Shown piece after piece: positions 6,208-15,502 of a DNA stretch of 22,652 bases (its first letter is position 1; each line of letters starts with the position of its first letter). The notes below the pieces were generated by a model. That model worked only from the letters and a program-made list of their open reading frames with translations, was not told the origin of the DNA and did no database searches. Position numbers and translations under genes: made by a program. This DNA is from a virus: positions 1 through 22,652 of the IMG/VR virus record IMGVR_UViG_3300021425_000209, one strand, 5' to 3'.

Positions 6208-6512
6208 TATTCTTCTGGCACAGATGTGTCTACCTCAACAAACGAAAGTCCTTGCAGAATGCTAAGTGCATTTGCGTATGTAACTTCATCTGTTAGTAGT
6301 GCGACAGGAAGCAACAACCCAGAACCACCGTCCAATCGACGGTCACTCTCAAAACCCGACACTGCCACGCCTTGAGGAAGAACCGCGTTAATGCTGTCCA
6401 CTTGTTCCTGTGTAACAGAAAGGGCCCAACGATGCAAAAAAGCTGCTTGTTCTTCGCTAAAAGGAGTTTGTTGAATACAACTGTTAAGGTAATTTCTATC
6501 TTCTTGGTTCAT
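6207..6512 (-). CDS. unknown protein (101 aa)
   Basis: A 101-residue acidic protein that I do not recognise. The first half is helical and charged (NYLNSCIQQTPFSEEQAAFL, HRWALSVTQEQVDSINAVLP). The second half has more strand-like stretches (GSGLLLPVALLTDEVTYANA) and an acidic tail (VEVDTSVPEE). There is no signal peptide or membrane segment. It lies between the 312-residue fibre protein and the holin-like gene. It starts after a very AT-rich leader (AATTAATTTATTTATT on the - strand) without a Shine-Dalgarno sequence, and its TAA overlaps the next ATG. A fibre chaperone or tail accessory protein would fit the position, but nothing in the sequence shows it. Confidence 0.65.
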   Translation of the reverse strand: MNQEDRNYLNSCIQQTPFSEEQAAFLHRWALSVTQEQVDSINAVLPQGVAVSGFESDRRLDGGSGLLLPVALLTDEVTYANALSILQGLSFVEVDTSVPEE

Positions 6513-6526
6513 AATAAATAAATTAA

Positions 6527-7465
6527 TTAAACGTCTAGTCCAGTGCCAGGTACACCAAGTGCGGTAACAAACTTCTTAAGAGGAGTCTTAAAAGATGCTG
6601 AACCTGAAAGAGCAAAGTCAGTTAAGAAACCACCAAATGCTATTTGCATATCTGATACAATGCTTTCATAGCTACCAAGACGGAAATAAGTGTTATCTTC
6701 TGCACCAATATTAGACCAACTGGCAGGAAGTGTACCCGATGAGCTTACTGTAGCGTCGCTATCTAGGTTTATGGCATAACCTGAAGCTGTTGGATAATAA
6801 CCTGCTGCAACATAATATTTAATATCGTAGTTGTTACCAATCACAACTCTGGTTGTGCCGTCAACATTATGCCGTATACCGTCATAATCATTAGTAAGAT
6901 CGAAGGTAGTCGGAGTAGTTAAATTAAAATAATCTGCTAGAAGCGACTGATATGTTCCTTTAGTGGTGTAACCAAATGCAGCATAACCATCAGCGGAAAG
7001 CATATTCGTTGGGTTTACGATAGCAAAATCGTTCTCGCATGCCATGCGTGACCCTTCACCTAATAGTACTCCTATGTTACCAGCACCGTTCCTAACAGGA
7101 GCATAATATCCAGCAACAACGTTAGTCTTTCCATAGTCGGGGCCAACAGCAGCAACGCCAAGACCCTCAAAACTTGTGCCACAAAACAACGCCAAGGATT
7201 GAATACTTCCGTCGTTAATGTAAGAAGCTAGTCCACGAAACAACTCGTCGTGTGCGTTACGTATAGTAAATTCTTCAACGCCAATACTTGTCCCCACATT
7301 AAAACCACCACCTGCTGCTTCTACTCTATCAAAGTAGTCTTGGCAGAGGGGGTGATACTTTCTAAAGTGTCGTGGATACTCAGAAGTAGTGGTCTTGGAT
7401 GTTTGAGCGTTACCGATAGGGTAGTTCTCGGTAGTCTGGTTAGTGCTTTCTAGTTTGTTTGCCAT
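6527..7465 (-). CDS. putative tail fibre / virion surface protein (312 aa)
   Basis: A 312-residue protein. Residues 1-32 form a Thr/Gln/Tyr-rich module (QTTENY at 10-15, QTSKTTTSEY at 21-30) that lines up without gaps with the start of the next gene upstream. After that comes 'DYFDRVEAAGGGFNVGTS', a short helical segment that recalls a family of marine phage structural proteins with 'DxxxYxxRVxAAGG'. The long C-terminal part is Gly/Ser/Tyr/Asp-rich, strand-forming and low in Lys (GYYAPVRNGAGNIGVLLGEG, YYVAAGYYPTASGYAINLDS), as expected of a surface-exposed beta domain. By inference it binds the host surface or decorates the tail. The AGGAGG nearest its ATG lies about 17 nt upstream inside the previous gene's end, further than usual. 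No T7 gp17-type fibre domain was seen. Confidence 0.7.
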   Translation of the reverse strand: MANKLESTNQTTENYPIGNAQTSKTTTSEYPRHFRKYHPLCQDYFDRVEAAGGGFNVGTSIGVEEFTIRNAHDELFRGLASYINDGSIQSLALFCGTSFEGLGVAAVGPDYGKTNVVAGYYAPVRNGAGNIGVLLGEGSRMACENDFAIVNPTNMLSADGYAAFGYTTKGTYQSLLADYFNLTTPTTFDLTNDYDGIRHNVDGTTRVVIGNNYDIKYYVAAGYYPTASGYAINLDSDATVSSSGTLPASWSNIGAEDNTYFRLGSYESIVSDMQIAFGGFLTDFALSGSASFKTPLKKFVTALGVPGTGLDV

Positions 7466-7472
7466 GATATAA

Positions 7473-7844
7473 TTAAGGTGCTCCTCCTATAAAATCAGAA
7501 AATTCAAAAGGCCAATCTGTAACGTCCCAAGGATAAAACGTATTTTGTTGCGATGTGTAAATAGTGTCATCATCATATCTTATTCTCCAAGAGGATGAAA
7601 CAAAAGATATCCTTGAGTCACCACTGTTGCCACCATCAAAGCGAACTCTTCCATTAATGTCTGCACCTTTGGTGTAAGTTCCATTTACATCAGTGTTCCC
7701 CGCTCCGCTGATTGTAAAGCCTGTAATATCTTCAGGATTACCCTTTGCTGATGTGTACTCCGCAATCGTATCCTTATCAGTTTGATCAGTTTCAAGCGTG
7801 TATTCCTTGGAAGTCTGTAAATCAGTTTGGGATGTGTTTTCCAT
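7473..7844 (-). CDS. small virion/fibre-type protein with shared N-terminal module (123 aa)
   Basis: A 123-residue protein. Residues 1-31 (QTSKEY at 10-15, QTDKDTIAEY at 21-30) match the start of the following 312-residue protein position for position. Residues about 41-110 (FTISGAGNTDVNGTYTKGAD ... SSWRIRYDDDTIYTSQQNTF) resemble a small beta domain seen in phage structural and some extracellular proteins (pattern 'VSGAGxxxANGxYxx...W.I....Y.S'). That suggests a compact binding head on a shared attachment peptide. The gene follows a 36-nt gap after the giant internal virion protein, the longest gap between these late genes downstream of the terminators, which has a weak promoter-like sequence and no Shine-Dalgarno sequence. 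The role as fibre or decoration is inferred. Confidence 0.68.
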   Translation of the reverse strand: MENTSQTDLQTSKEYTLETDQTDKDTIAEYTSAKGNPEDITGFTISGAGNTDVNGTYTKGADINGRVRFDGGNSGDSRISFVSSSWRIRYDDDTIYTSQQNTFYPWDVTDWPFEFSDFIGGAP

Positions 7845-7880
7845 AACGTGTATCTATATTTAATTAGGTTAGTAGTCAAG
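7845..7880 (-). promoter_or_regulatory. possible sigma70-like promoter before the fibre cassette (weak)
   Basis: On the - strand the gap reads TTGACT (7879-7874), then either TATAGA after 15 nt (7858-7853) or TAGATA after 17 nt (7856-7851). The -35 box matches the consensus at 5 of 6 positions; the -10 boxes match at 3-4. Transcription from it would start close to the ATG at 7844, giving a nearly leaderless message. No terminator is seen just before it, so it would only boost expression of the fibre and lysis genes. The call is tentative. Confidence 0.25.
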
Positions 7881-10800
7881 TTATCTCGAAGCCTTTTCGC
7901 TTCTTTCAGCTAAGTCGTTTTGAATTTCTTGAGTAGTTTCCCCCATCACAAAGCCGATAGCTTTTTGGATGACGGGGCCGATGATTGGGTACTGCTGTCC
8001 AGTCAGTGGTTCCGCTAGCTCACTAGCATCTCCATCATATACAAGTTCAGCAACAGCCCCACCCATCGGTGAAAGGGTCGCAGTACCACCAAACTGTACT
8101 GCGTTGAGTCCGAGTTCCGTAATACCTAAAATACCAGACTGGCGTAAGATACGTGTGAACTCAAAAGTGGTCATGTCAGCGGGATTGATTGGTTCCTTAA
8201 ACTTAGCCAAGTCTTTCAACACCGTGGTCATGTAAGCAAAGGCTAGCGCAGTACCAACATATGTGACTAAGTGAGCCATCTTCATAGCGTTGTGCTGACC
8301 CTCTCCACGGTAGCCGTGCATAAATCTGCGGTACACAACACGAGACATACCGAGCATGAAGCTAGAGTACTGGAGAGCTACACGAGCAGTCTCACCTGTA
8401 ATCGTACCAGACTCCAGACCCAGACGAGTAATAGCCTGTGCTCCTGCATCTGGTTCCATCACAGCCTCCTTCATATAGGTTAAGTAGAACCCACTGAGTT
8501 TTTGCTGTAATGGAGCGTTAGGGATAGTAGATGTACCCAAACGAAGCTTACCGTCTGGAGCCTTCTCCACATACTTAGCCAGTTGCTGGATCTCCTTATC
8601 GGTAAACCCAAACTCCAACATTCTGCTCTTCAAAGTAGAGTTGATGTTACCAGAACTTAGCTGCTCACCCAGACTGTTGGTTACAAGGTCCATGAACAAC
8701 TGCTGGTGAGTAGCGGTAATCCTGTTCAAGCCGTTAACCTCAAACATGACGTCATTAGCTTTAGTCAGTCTTCCTCCTGTCTGTGAGTCGCCAGTAATAA
8801 CACGTTGAGCAACTGTGCGAGTCAGTAGATCGAATCCAGCACCCTGTGACCGATACCAAGCAGCCATCTCTTGGTTGTTACCTTTGAATTGAGTCGAAAC
8901 TGCCTCTTTGTAGGACTGGACAAACTGCTTAAAGTTTACCTCACCGTTAATATACTGTAGCGTTGCGAAAGTCAGAGGTATATCCGACAGTGCAGACACA
9001 CCAGAACCCGCCAACCAGAAGATGTTGGATACTTGACGAACCTTTTGGAATTGAGCAGCCAACACAGCATCTACAGGATTATCAAGTTTACCTGTAACTT
9101 GCTTGGCTGTTGCATCGAATATCTTGTAACCCTTAGCTCGCTCCAATCCATTGGTTTTGGCTATAGCGATAAGGTTACCGTATGGATCATGCCCAAGATT
9201 CTTAACAAGTGCGATTTTCTCAGAGCGTCCACGGATCTGGTCAAGGAGTAGGCGACCAAGGTTTTCAAAGTTACTGAACTTTACCAAGGCTTCTGTTCTG
9301 AACTCGTCCTTGAACGCAAACTTGGCAGACTTACGCAGACCGCCAACAATGGAGACGTTCCCTGTGGGGTCAACTTCCTCGAACCTACCAGACACTACCT
9401 CTTCGTACATCTGTTCTAGGAGTCCTCTAAGGTTGAACTTTTGGTAGGTGCTTGCGGTCTTGCCAGCTTCCATCTCCCTCGTAGTGGGACGACCTTCCAT
9501 CACACCACCGTGCAACTTTCTGGTCTCATCTTCGTCAAGGTACTTAGTCATGTACGCAACAAACTCTTCTTTGCTCATGCTGGCTATAACCTCTCTGTCG
9601 TACTTCATACTGTAACCGCCGAAGCGTTTACGTTGACGCATGTTCACACCGACATGGTTAATCTCTGCCATCTGTCCCTTGTTGATCGTCTGTATGATTT
9701 CAACAAGTTCTTCAAATTCTTTTACGCCTTTCCACTTGAGCGGTGTGGCTCCAGTGGTCATAGCCTCCATCAGATCCAAGTGTAGCTGGAGCGAGCCTTC
9801 CTTGAGGTTCTCTCCGTATATCTTTGCTATACGTGGGTTCTGTAAGGTAGCTTTGCGATACGAAGACATGTACTTCGTTGGGTCTTCACCAAAGAACAAC
9901 TCAAGCATGTCGTTCTTTACAAGGAACTCAATGAGCGGTGATTGATCCTTGATAATCTGGGAATCCACTTTGCGTTGAATGGAGGTGTCACGCTCAACAC
10001 CTTTACGAAGACTACCGTCCAGCAACGTCTTTAGCTGTGCCATTTTAGCAGTAGGTGTCTTCTTTCCCTTGAGGATCTGTGTTACGTTGTTCTTAATCGC
10101 TGCGTCGTGGACAGTGCGAAGGATAACAGCCAGACGCTCCTCTTCAAAGTACTGGTTGATACGTCCAAGTTTGTCACCTATTGACAAGTCATCATCCAGA
10201 AGAATAAATCCAATACGTTGTACGTCTTCTAAAGGTACACCGTTTCTCTTCATAGCTGAGAGTTCTTCAACTAAGCCTTTCTCATCCAGACGTTTGCGGA
10301 TAAGCCTTAGCGCATCTTTTCTGCGGAAGGAGGCTGCGTTAAGAGTGTCTATCAACTCTCTGGCGTATGGTTGGAGGAATGCGATACTCTGGTCGTCTTT
10401 AAGTATCGTCTCTACTAGCTCATCTGCAAGTTCCTGCCTGTCCTTTGCGGAGGGTGGTATGTTTCCATACTCAAGTCTAGCAGTAAGAGCAGAGTCTCCG
10501 AGAATGTCTTCAATCGCTTCCTCCAGATACTTCTGAGTGTCAGCGTTAAACTTGTCTAGCTCAGCAGCACGAGACTTAAAGTTCGGGTTCTCATACGCAG
10601 CCTTCTTTGCCACAGTAGGAGCCTGAGCACCAGTCTCTTCGGTCATATAGATTCCTCGTAGCTGCTGGTCTATCCTTGACTTCATCCGCAACTCGTTAAT
10701 TGACTCAGCAACCTTAGCAGCTACTGCTTCTGGTTTTTTTATACCAGAAAATAGCTTTTCATAACCTGTTACTTTTAAGACAGAGGATGCGTATTCAAGA

Positions 10801-12743
10801 TGCCTTTCAATGAGATTCTTGTACTTCGCATACAGTTTTGGATCGTCTTTTTGTAAGCCCACCCAAAACTCACTTCTTGCTAATGAGAACTCAAGTAGGT
10901 GGCTTGGGGATTCAATTATCCGTGATTGCAAATCCTTGCCATAGCCTTTCTCAACTAGAGTCTTCTTCATTGCGTTCTTTACGCCTCTTGATTCGGCTAT
11001 TTCCAACAGATTGGTGTAGGAGTCTATATCAAACTTGGCTAAGTTGTGCAACGACTCATGGAACAAGGTAGACAAAACGGTTGGGAACACCCCCTCATTA
11101 GCAGGAACCATCCTAATGGATGGGTCATCGGTTAGCGCAGTCGCAACAGCGATGCGATCTGCTTGAGAGAACATTATGTGGACTTCGCCTATGTAATTAA
11201 TTAAAGCATCTTCATCCAAGCGAACAAACCCCGCTGCTGCCGACGTCCCCTTATTATTTCGAGGCCCCTGAACGTCTAACTGTTCTTCTATACGAACACC
11301 TATTACGTCCTCTTTGCCAAACATAATCTCATTGACCATCTTGTTGGCATCTTCAACTATCTTGGAGTACGTCTCACCAAAAAGGTCTTGAACCTTTTGA
11401 ACAGCAGCATCTCGCTGCTCCCGTAACTCTTTTAAGCGACTAGGATTAGCACCCGCTATTTTAGCTGCCCTATACTCGTTTTCAACTCTTTCCGCTTCTC
11501 TTGATAAACTGTAGATGTCGTTGGTGTAGCTCGCATCCGCTAGAGTCACTATACCATAGTCTTTGGTTATTGCATACTTAGCTTGTATAGCTCCACCGTC
11601 TCCAGCTTCACGAATTATAATGTCGTTTGCTTCAAAGAATTTAAGGTCTGCATCTGTAAGCTTATCGGTCTTACCGAACAAAATAGCATCGGAGACTCGC
11701 TTCATCTGAGAAGCGTGGTTCTTCTTGAGTGTGCGTATGCGTTCCTTGCCTTCCGCAGACTGACGTAAGAAGTTGTTAGCAAGCTCAGACGAGAGTCTAG
11801 ACATAACCAAATTCTTCTCGTGCATGGTCACAATAGCAGACATGTTTATAAAGTCTTCTGTTGTGATTTCTTCTTGCTTAACTCGGCCTTCTGCGATGTC
11901 CACAAGGCGAGAGTTCTGCTTGATGAACCGTCTGATAGGTCTTGCACCAACCTCGGCAGCATCTACAAAAGCTGGCAGAGTTGGCGAGTCACCTTCCATG
12001 AAGCTTTCGTATCGTTGATAATCGGCCTTAGCCTTCTGGACTTTACTGGCTCGTCTGCTTGCCATGTAACCAGAAGCTCCACCCAGAACGCTAGCAAATC
12101 CTACGTTCATCATAGCAGACATCTTCAAGTGTTCAAAGGTGTACTCCTCTACGCCCAGATCGTTGGACATGTAGGCATAAGGAATCTCAAAGCCAGCACC
12201 GTAAGCTAAAACGTTTTTAAACGTACCAGCAGCAGAATGGTAGGCAGCAGCAACACGTTGGCCAGCGGCAGCGTACAAAGCCCCCTTAACAGCCTGAGCA
12301 CCTGCTCCGAAACCTATCGCATTGGTTGGGTCGGTGAGCAGTCCAGTTGCAATCGCAGTAGCAGTATTCGCCACCATTCGATCTTGCCCCTGTATGATCT
12401 CGTCGAAATACTTAAGACGAGCCTTTTTGTTGACTCGCCTTTGAAAGCTTCGTGGGTTCTCGTTGGGTCGAAACTCTAATCCAAGTCTTGCTGCTGGAGA
12501 TTCGTCGTATTCCTCCTGTGTTACAGGAGCAACCTTACCTAATCGAACATCTCTTTCTTCAATCTCCTTCTTAGTCCAATCGTGCAGGTACGTTCCAAAG
12601 TTACGCTCCATAGTAGCCATTGAAGTTGCCTTCATGCTATCTACTAAGCCGTAGTCTGTGGTGCTATAATTCTCGCCAGCAATCTCTGCTAGAGTTTTTG
12701 TGCGGAGTGTGCTGTCAGGTGCTCTTGGAGGAGATGGTAACAT
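7881..12743 (-). CDS. giant internal (ejection) virion protein with HExxH motif (T7 gp16 position, 1620 aa)
   Basis: At 1620 residues this is the largest protein here and the third of three internal proteins, the place of T7 gp16, which is ejected into the cell to form the trans-envelope channel. Residues about 120-230 are Ala/Gly-rich and hydrophobic. Long charged helical stretches follow (about 410-470, 630-1000). Residues about 1230-1360 (FWLAGSGVSALSDIPLTFAT ... NGLNRITATHQQLF) resemble the conserved C-terminal part of large phage internal proteins, and a hydrophobic stretch lies near 1505-1530. Residues 562-566 are HESLH in 'VLSTLFHESLHNLAKFD', a zinc-metallopeptidase-type motif. No lytic transglycosylase domain, present in T7 gp16, was recognised. 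The ATG overlaps the upstream stop (TAATG at 12741-12745). The internal-protein role is well supported by order and size; the peptidase is inferred. Confidence 0.85.
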   Translation of the reverse strand: MLPSPPRAPDSTLRTKTLAEIAGENYSTTDYGLVDSMKATSMATMERNFGTYLHDWTKKEIEERDVRLGKVAPVTQEEYDESPAARLGLEFRPNENPRSFQRRVNKKARLKYFDEIIQGQDRMVANTATAIATGLLTDPTNAIGFGAGAQAVKGALYAAAGQRVAAAYHSAAGTFKNVLAYGAGFEIPYAYMSNDLGVEEYTFEHLKMSAMMNVGFASVLGGASGYMASRRASKVQKAKADYQRYESFMEGDSPTLPAFVDAAEVGARPIRRFIKQNSRLVDIAEGRVKQEEITTEDFINMSAIVTMHEKNLVMSRLSSELANNFLRQSAEGKERIRTLKKNHASQMKRVSDAILFGKTDKLTDADLKFFEANDIIIREAGDGGAIQAKYAITKDYGIVTLADASYTNDIYSLSREAERVENEYRAAKIAGANPSRLKELREQRDAAVQKVQDLFGETYSKIVEDANKMVNEIMFGKEDVIGVRIEEQLDVQGPRNNKGTSAAAGFVRLDEDALINYIGEVHIMFSQADRIAVATALTDDPSIRMVPANEGVFPTVLSTLFHESLHNLAKFDIDSYTNLLEIAESRGVKNAMKKTLVEKGYGKDLQSRIIESPSHLLEFSLARSEFWVGLQKDDPKLYAKYKNLIERHLEYASSVLKVTGYEKLFSGIKKPEAVAAKVAESINELRMKSRIDQQLRGIYMTEETGAQAPTVAKKAAYENPNFKSRAAELDKFNADTQKYLEEAIEDILGDSALTARLEYGNIPPSAKDRQELADELVETILKDDQSIAFLQPYARELIDTLNAASFRRKDALRLIRKRLDEKGLVEELSAMKRNGVPLEDVQRIGFILLDDDLSIGDKLGRINQYFEEERLAVILRTVHDAAIKNNVTQILKGKKTPTAKMAQLKTLLDGSLRKGVERDTSIQRKVDSQIIKDQSPLIEFLVKNDMLELFFGEDPTKYMSSYRKATLQNPRIAKIYGENLKEGSLQLHLDLMEAMTTGATPLKWKGVKEFEELVEIIQTINKGQMAEINHVGVNMRQRKRFGGYSMKYDREVIASMSKEEFVAYMTKYLDEDETRKLHGGVMEGRPTTREMEAGKTASTYQKFNLRGLLEQMYEEVVSGRFEEVDPTGNVSIVGGLRKSAKFAFKDEFRTEALVKFSNFENLGRLLLDQIRGRSEKIALVKNLGHDPYGNLIAIAKTNGLERAKGYKIFDATAKQVTGKLDNPVDAVLAAQFQKVRQVSNIFWLAGSGVSALSDIPLTFATLQYINGEVNFKQFVQSYKEAVSTQFKGNNQEMAAWYRSQGAGFDLLTRTVAQRVITGDSQTGGRLTKANDVMFEVNGLNRITATHQQLFMDLVTNSLGEQLSSGNINSTLKSRMLEFGFTDKEIQQLAKYVEKAPDGKLRLGTSTIPNAPLQQKLSGFYLTYMKEAVMEPDAGAQAITRLGLESGTITGETARVALQYSSFMLGMSRVVYRRFMHGYRGEGQHNAMKMAHLVTYVGTALAFAYMTTVLKDLAKFKEPINPADMTTFEFTRILRQSGILGITELGLNAVQFGGTATLSPMGGAVAELVYDGDASELAEPLTGQQYPIIGPVIQKAIGFVMGETTQEIQNDLAERSEKASR

Positions 12744-15502
12744 TATTCAGTAGGTTCTTCGTCTTCGCGGATGATGGTAGCCACTCTGTTGTAGTGATTA
12801 CCAAGTTCAGTCCATGCAAGGTTTTGTCGGAAGATGTTTATATCACGTTTAGTTGCTTCCGCAACATCGCCAGCAACCTCGTCAACCGAAACAAGAGCAG
12901 GTGTCCCATCTAGGTATGCTGCTCTTACATACCGTTTTTCCGAGGCATCCCAAAACTCACCAGTGTAGTATTTCTTACTGACAGCAGCACCAGCTTCATT
13001 TATCTCAGTTTTAAAGATAGGTGAACCTAGCCTAAAAATCTCAATATCAGAGTCACCGTAGGTGTTGTCCATCAATCCAAAGTACAAAGCCTTGTAGAAC
13101 TCGTCTCCTTGCTTGGCTGTGAACACAACGTCTCCAGTGGTTTCGCCGAACTTTCGTGTGTAACCACCAAACGGAGTGAACTCATACTTAGGCGAAGAAA
13201 GTGCCGCGTTTGAAAGTCCCCGAAGTCCATAATTTGCAGCATCTGCAAGCTGAGCACCCATGTTTAGATCACCGTTTTTAGCCATTCGGATGATGACGGA
13301 GGCAGCAGTGTAGGTTGCAACCGACTGTCCGTCAATTTTGGGCTTACCCATAACACCAGCAATCTTTTCTCGCCCATAGCCGACCAGCTCGAAACCACGA
13401 GCAACAGCTCTATCTGAGATAATGTCAATGTTCTCTCTTGCAATGTCAGCATCTACAAACACAGGGACACCCCTATGAGCTTTATAAACTCGGCCAATGT
13501 ATGGTGTGATGTACTGATCCTCGAAATCTTGAATGGACTTGATCCACTTAGATCTCCCACCGAGTGTTTCACCTTTGATGTCCTTACCTTGATCTACTAG
13601 ACCAGCAAGTATGGATTCAAAAGTTTGTGCTGCTACTGAGTTGCCTGTGTCTTTCTGGATCTGTATGTACTGTGCAAGCTGAGAAGCGTTCAGATCTCCC
13701 ATAGCGTTAGACCTGTCGTGATCCAGAAGCATGTCTACTCTGTCTGTAACATCGTTATCGTCTCTGGAATCCTCACCTAGCTTGATCAGGTTTATCAGAG
13801 AACTGGCAAAAGTTTGTGGGTCGGCTCCTTCAAGGGTTGCTGCTGCCGTTAGAGCAATAATCGTATTGCTGCGGGTTGTTGTCGGATCTTGATTAGCTGC
13901 AAAAAATGAAGCGTTGTTATGAAGTCCTGCTAGTGTGCCAAGAGCCTGATTATCACTAATAACTTTTACTACGTTGCTTGCTGCGGAGTCTACATCGGTA
14001 ATTACTTGAGGGACTTCCTTACCAGTTCCGTTGATAGAGAACTCTGGGAATGAAACTAAATTGCCTCCAACGTTAGTACCAAAGGCATCTAGTATTCTTT
14101 TGTCTTCAGTGATGCCCGTAATCTGTCCAGACATCTGAGGCTTGATGACCTTCTCATAGTACGACATTGCTGATGACTCTCCAGTGAAGTTACCACTGTC
14201 CATCAACTGTGCAAACTCTGGATACAGGTACTTGAACCCAGCTATGTCTCCTGCGTTGATTAGCTGTTCAGCGGTCTGAACACGGCTGTCTACCATGTTG
14301 GAGAAGAACGCTCTATGCGTTGGACCGAGACTTCCATCTGGGTCGATGGCGTTGTAGTAGTCCTCTTGAGTAGGTCTCTTATCCTTTGGGTACAGGATTG
14401 ATATGCGAGCTTGCTCGTCAAGGCGTGAAGTTGTACCTGCGTAATTCCCATCCTCATCAATAGGTGGGAGAAGCATACCCAGAAACTCTACGGTTGAGTT
14501 GTATTTTTTTCTATCAGTGTCACTTAAATACTCTGGTTTGATTGTTGATAACAATATGTTGTTTATTCTTTCGGCTTCGGCAAACTGTCCCTCTGTCATC
14601 TTGGACAGAGAGCTAACCATCGTCTCAACCTTGCCGTACTCATTTTTGAAGTAATCTTGGAGAGCTTTGGGGTTGTCGATGTCTTTCTTTCGGTCGTTGT
14701 ACGCATCTAGAAAAACAGTAGCGTCAAAGCCGTAACCCTTGCCTTCACCAGTAACAAACTCGTCTATGACCAGTTTGCGTTCATCAAGTTCCTCTGGAGT
14801 CTTGGCTGTCTCCAAGTTGTGAGTCATGTAGCCTTGCAAAACTGCCGCCTCTGTCGAAATAAACTTACTGGCTAATTCGGTAGTTGGCTGACCCTCAAGC
14901 ATAGTCTGAAAGTCTTCTGCTTCAAAAGAGTTAGAGCGGAGGTATGCACCAATCTCTGATGCGCTTTGGCCGTCTGGATACCTGTTTATGAGTAGGTTAG
15001 CTGAGTTGTTGCTTTCGGTAACGAACTGTATGCTCTGCCTAGATATAATCGAGTTGCTTTCTTTTCTCGCAAAAGAGTTAGAAAGCTTATCCCACTTATC
15101 GTTAGCTCGGATATTGTAGGCCTCAAGTACTTCTGTGTTCGTAATAGTACCGCCCTCATCTCCAGACAGGAATGAGTTAAAATCGGGTGTCTTAAGGCTG
15201 TTGAAACTGTCACGAGCCTCGTTTATCCTGTCGGTCTGTCCAGAAGCTACTGCTGCATCGTACTCCCCAGACAACCTGTCTAGTTCTACATCGTAAGCAC
15301 TATAGGCTTTGCTGGCTAGCAGTTTCTGAGATTGCAGGTCACGTCGTTTCTGGGCTGCTCCAATCTGTGCAGCAGCCTGACCTACTTGGCTTAAAGCTCT
15401 GCCAATAGCCTCCCCTCCACTTCGGAACTGGGACGTTGTATCAAAAGCAGCAAACGGAGCTTGCCGTTGCTGCTGAGCTTGTGGGTTGAGTTGAATAGCC
15501 AT
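12743..15502 (-). CDS. internal (ejection) virion protein, T7 gp15-like position (919 aa)
   Basis: A 919-residue protein in the place of T7 gp15. The N-terminus is Gln/Ala-rich (MAIQLNPQAQQQRQAPFAAF) followed by a helix-prone stretch (ALSQVGQAAAQIGAAQKRRD). The body is largely helical and charged without a membrane segment, typical of internal virion proteins that form the periplasmic tunnel on ejection. No enzymatic motif was recognised. It is linked to its neighbours by TAATG overlaps at both ends (15500-15504 and 12741-12745) and has no Shine-Dalgarno sequence, so it should be made in step with the 200- and 1620-residue proteins. The call rests on gene order, size and composition, since these proteins diverge quickly. 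Confidence 0.82.
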   Translation of the reverse strand: MAIQLNPQAQQQRQAPFAAFDTTSQFRSGGEAIGRALSQVGQAAAQIGAAQKRRDLQSQKLLASKAYSAYDVELDRLSGEYDAAVASGQTDRINEARDSFNSLKTPDFNSFLSGDEGGTITNTEVLEAYNIRANDKWDKLSNSFARKESNSIISRQSIQFVTESNNSANLLINRYPDGQSASEIGAYLRSNSFEAEDFQTMLEGQPTTELASKFISTEAAVLQGYMTHNLETAKTPEELDERKLVIDEFVTGEGKGYGFDATVFLDAYNDRKKDIDNPKALQDYFKNEYGKVETMVSSLSKMTEGQFAEAERINNILLSTIKPEYLSDTDRKKYNSTVEFLGMLLPPIDEDGNYAGTTSRLDEQARISILYPKDKRPTQEDYYNAIDPDGSLGPTHRAFFSNMVDSRVQTAEQLINAGDIAGFKYLYPEFAQLMDSGNFTGESSAMSYYEKVIKPQMSGQITGITEDKRILDAFGTNVGGNLVSFPEFSINGTGKEVPQVITDVDSAASNVVKVISDNQALGTLAGLHNNASFFAANQDPTTTRSNTIIALTAAATLEGADPQTFASSLINLIKLGEDSRDDNDVTDRVDMLLDHDRSNAMGDLNASQLAQYIQIQKDTGNSVAAQTFESILAGLVDQGKDIKGETLGGRSKWIKSIQDFEDQYITPYIGRVYKAHRGVPVFVDADIARENIDIISDRAVARGFELVGYGREKIAGVMGKPKIDGQSVATYTAASVIIRMAKNGDLNMGAQLADAANYGLRGLSNAALSSPKYEFTPFGGYTRKFGETTGDVVFTAKQGDEFYKALYFGLMDNTYGDSDIEIFRLGSPIFKTEINEAGAAVSKKYYTGEFWDASEKRYVRAAYLDGTPALVSVDEVAGDVAEATKRDINIFRQNLAWTELGNHYNRVATIIREDEEPTE

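Noticed and set aside
9979-10536. A 185-codon open frame on the + strand inside the giant internal protein gene
   Set aside because: Antisense shadow of a clear gene; the translation is Arg/Ser-rich with no domain pattern and no ribosome binding site.
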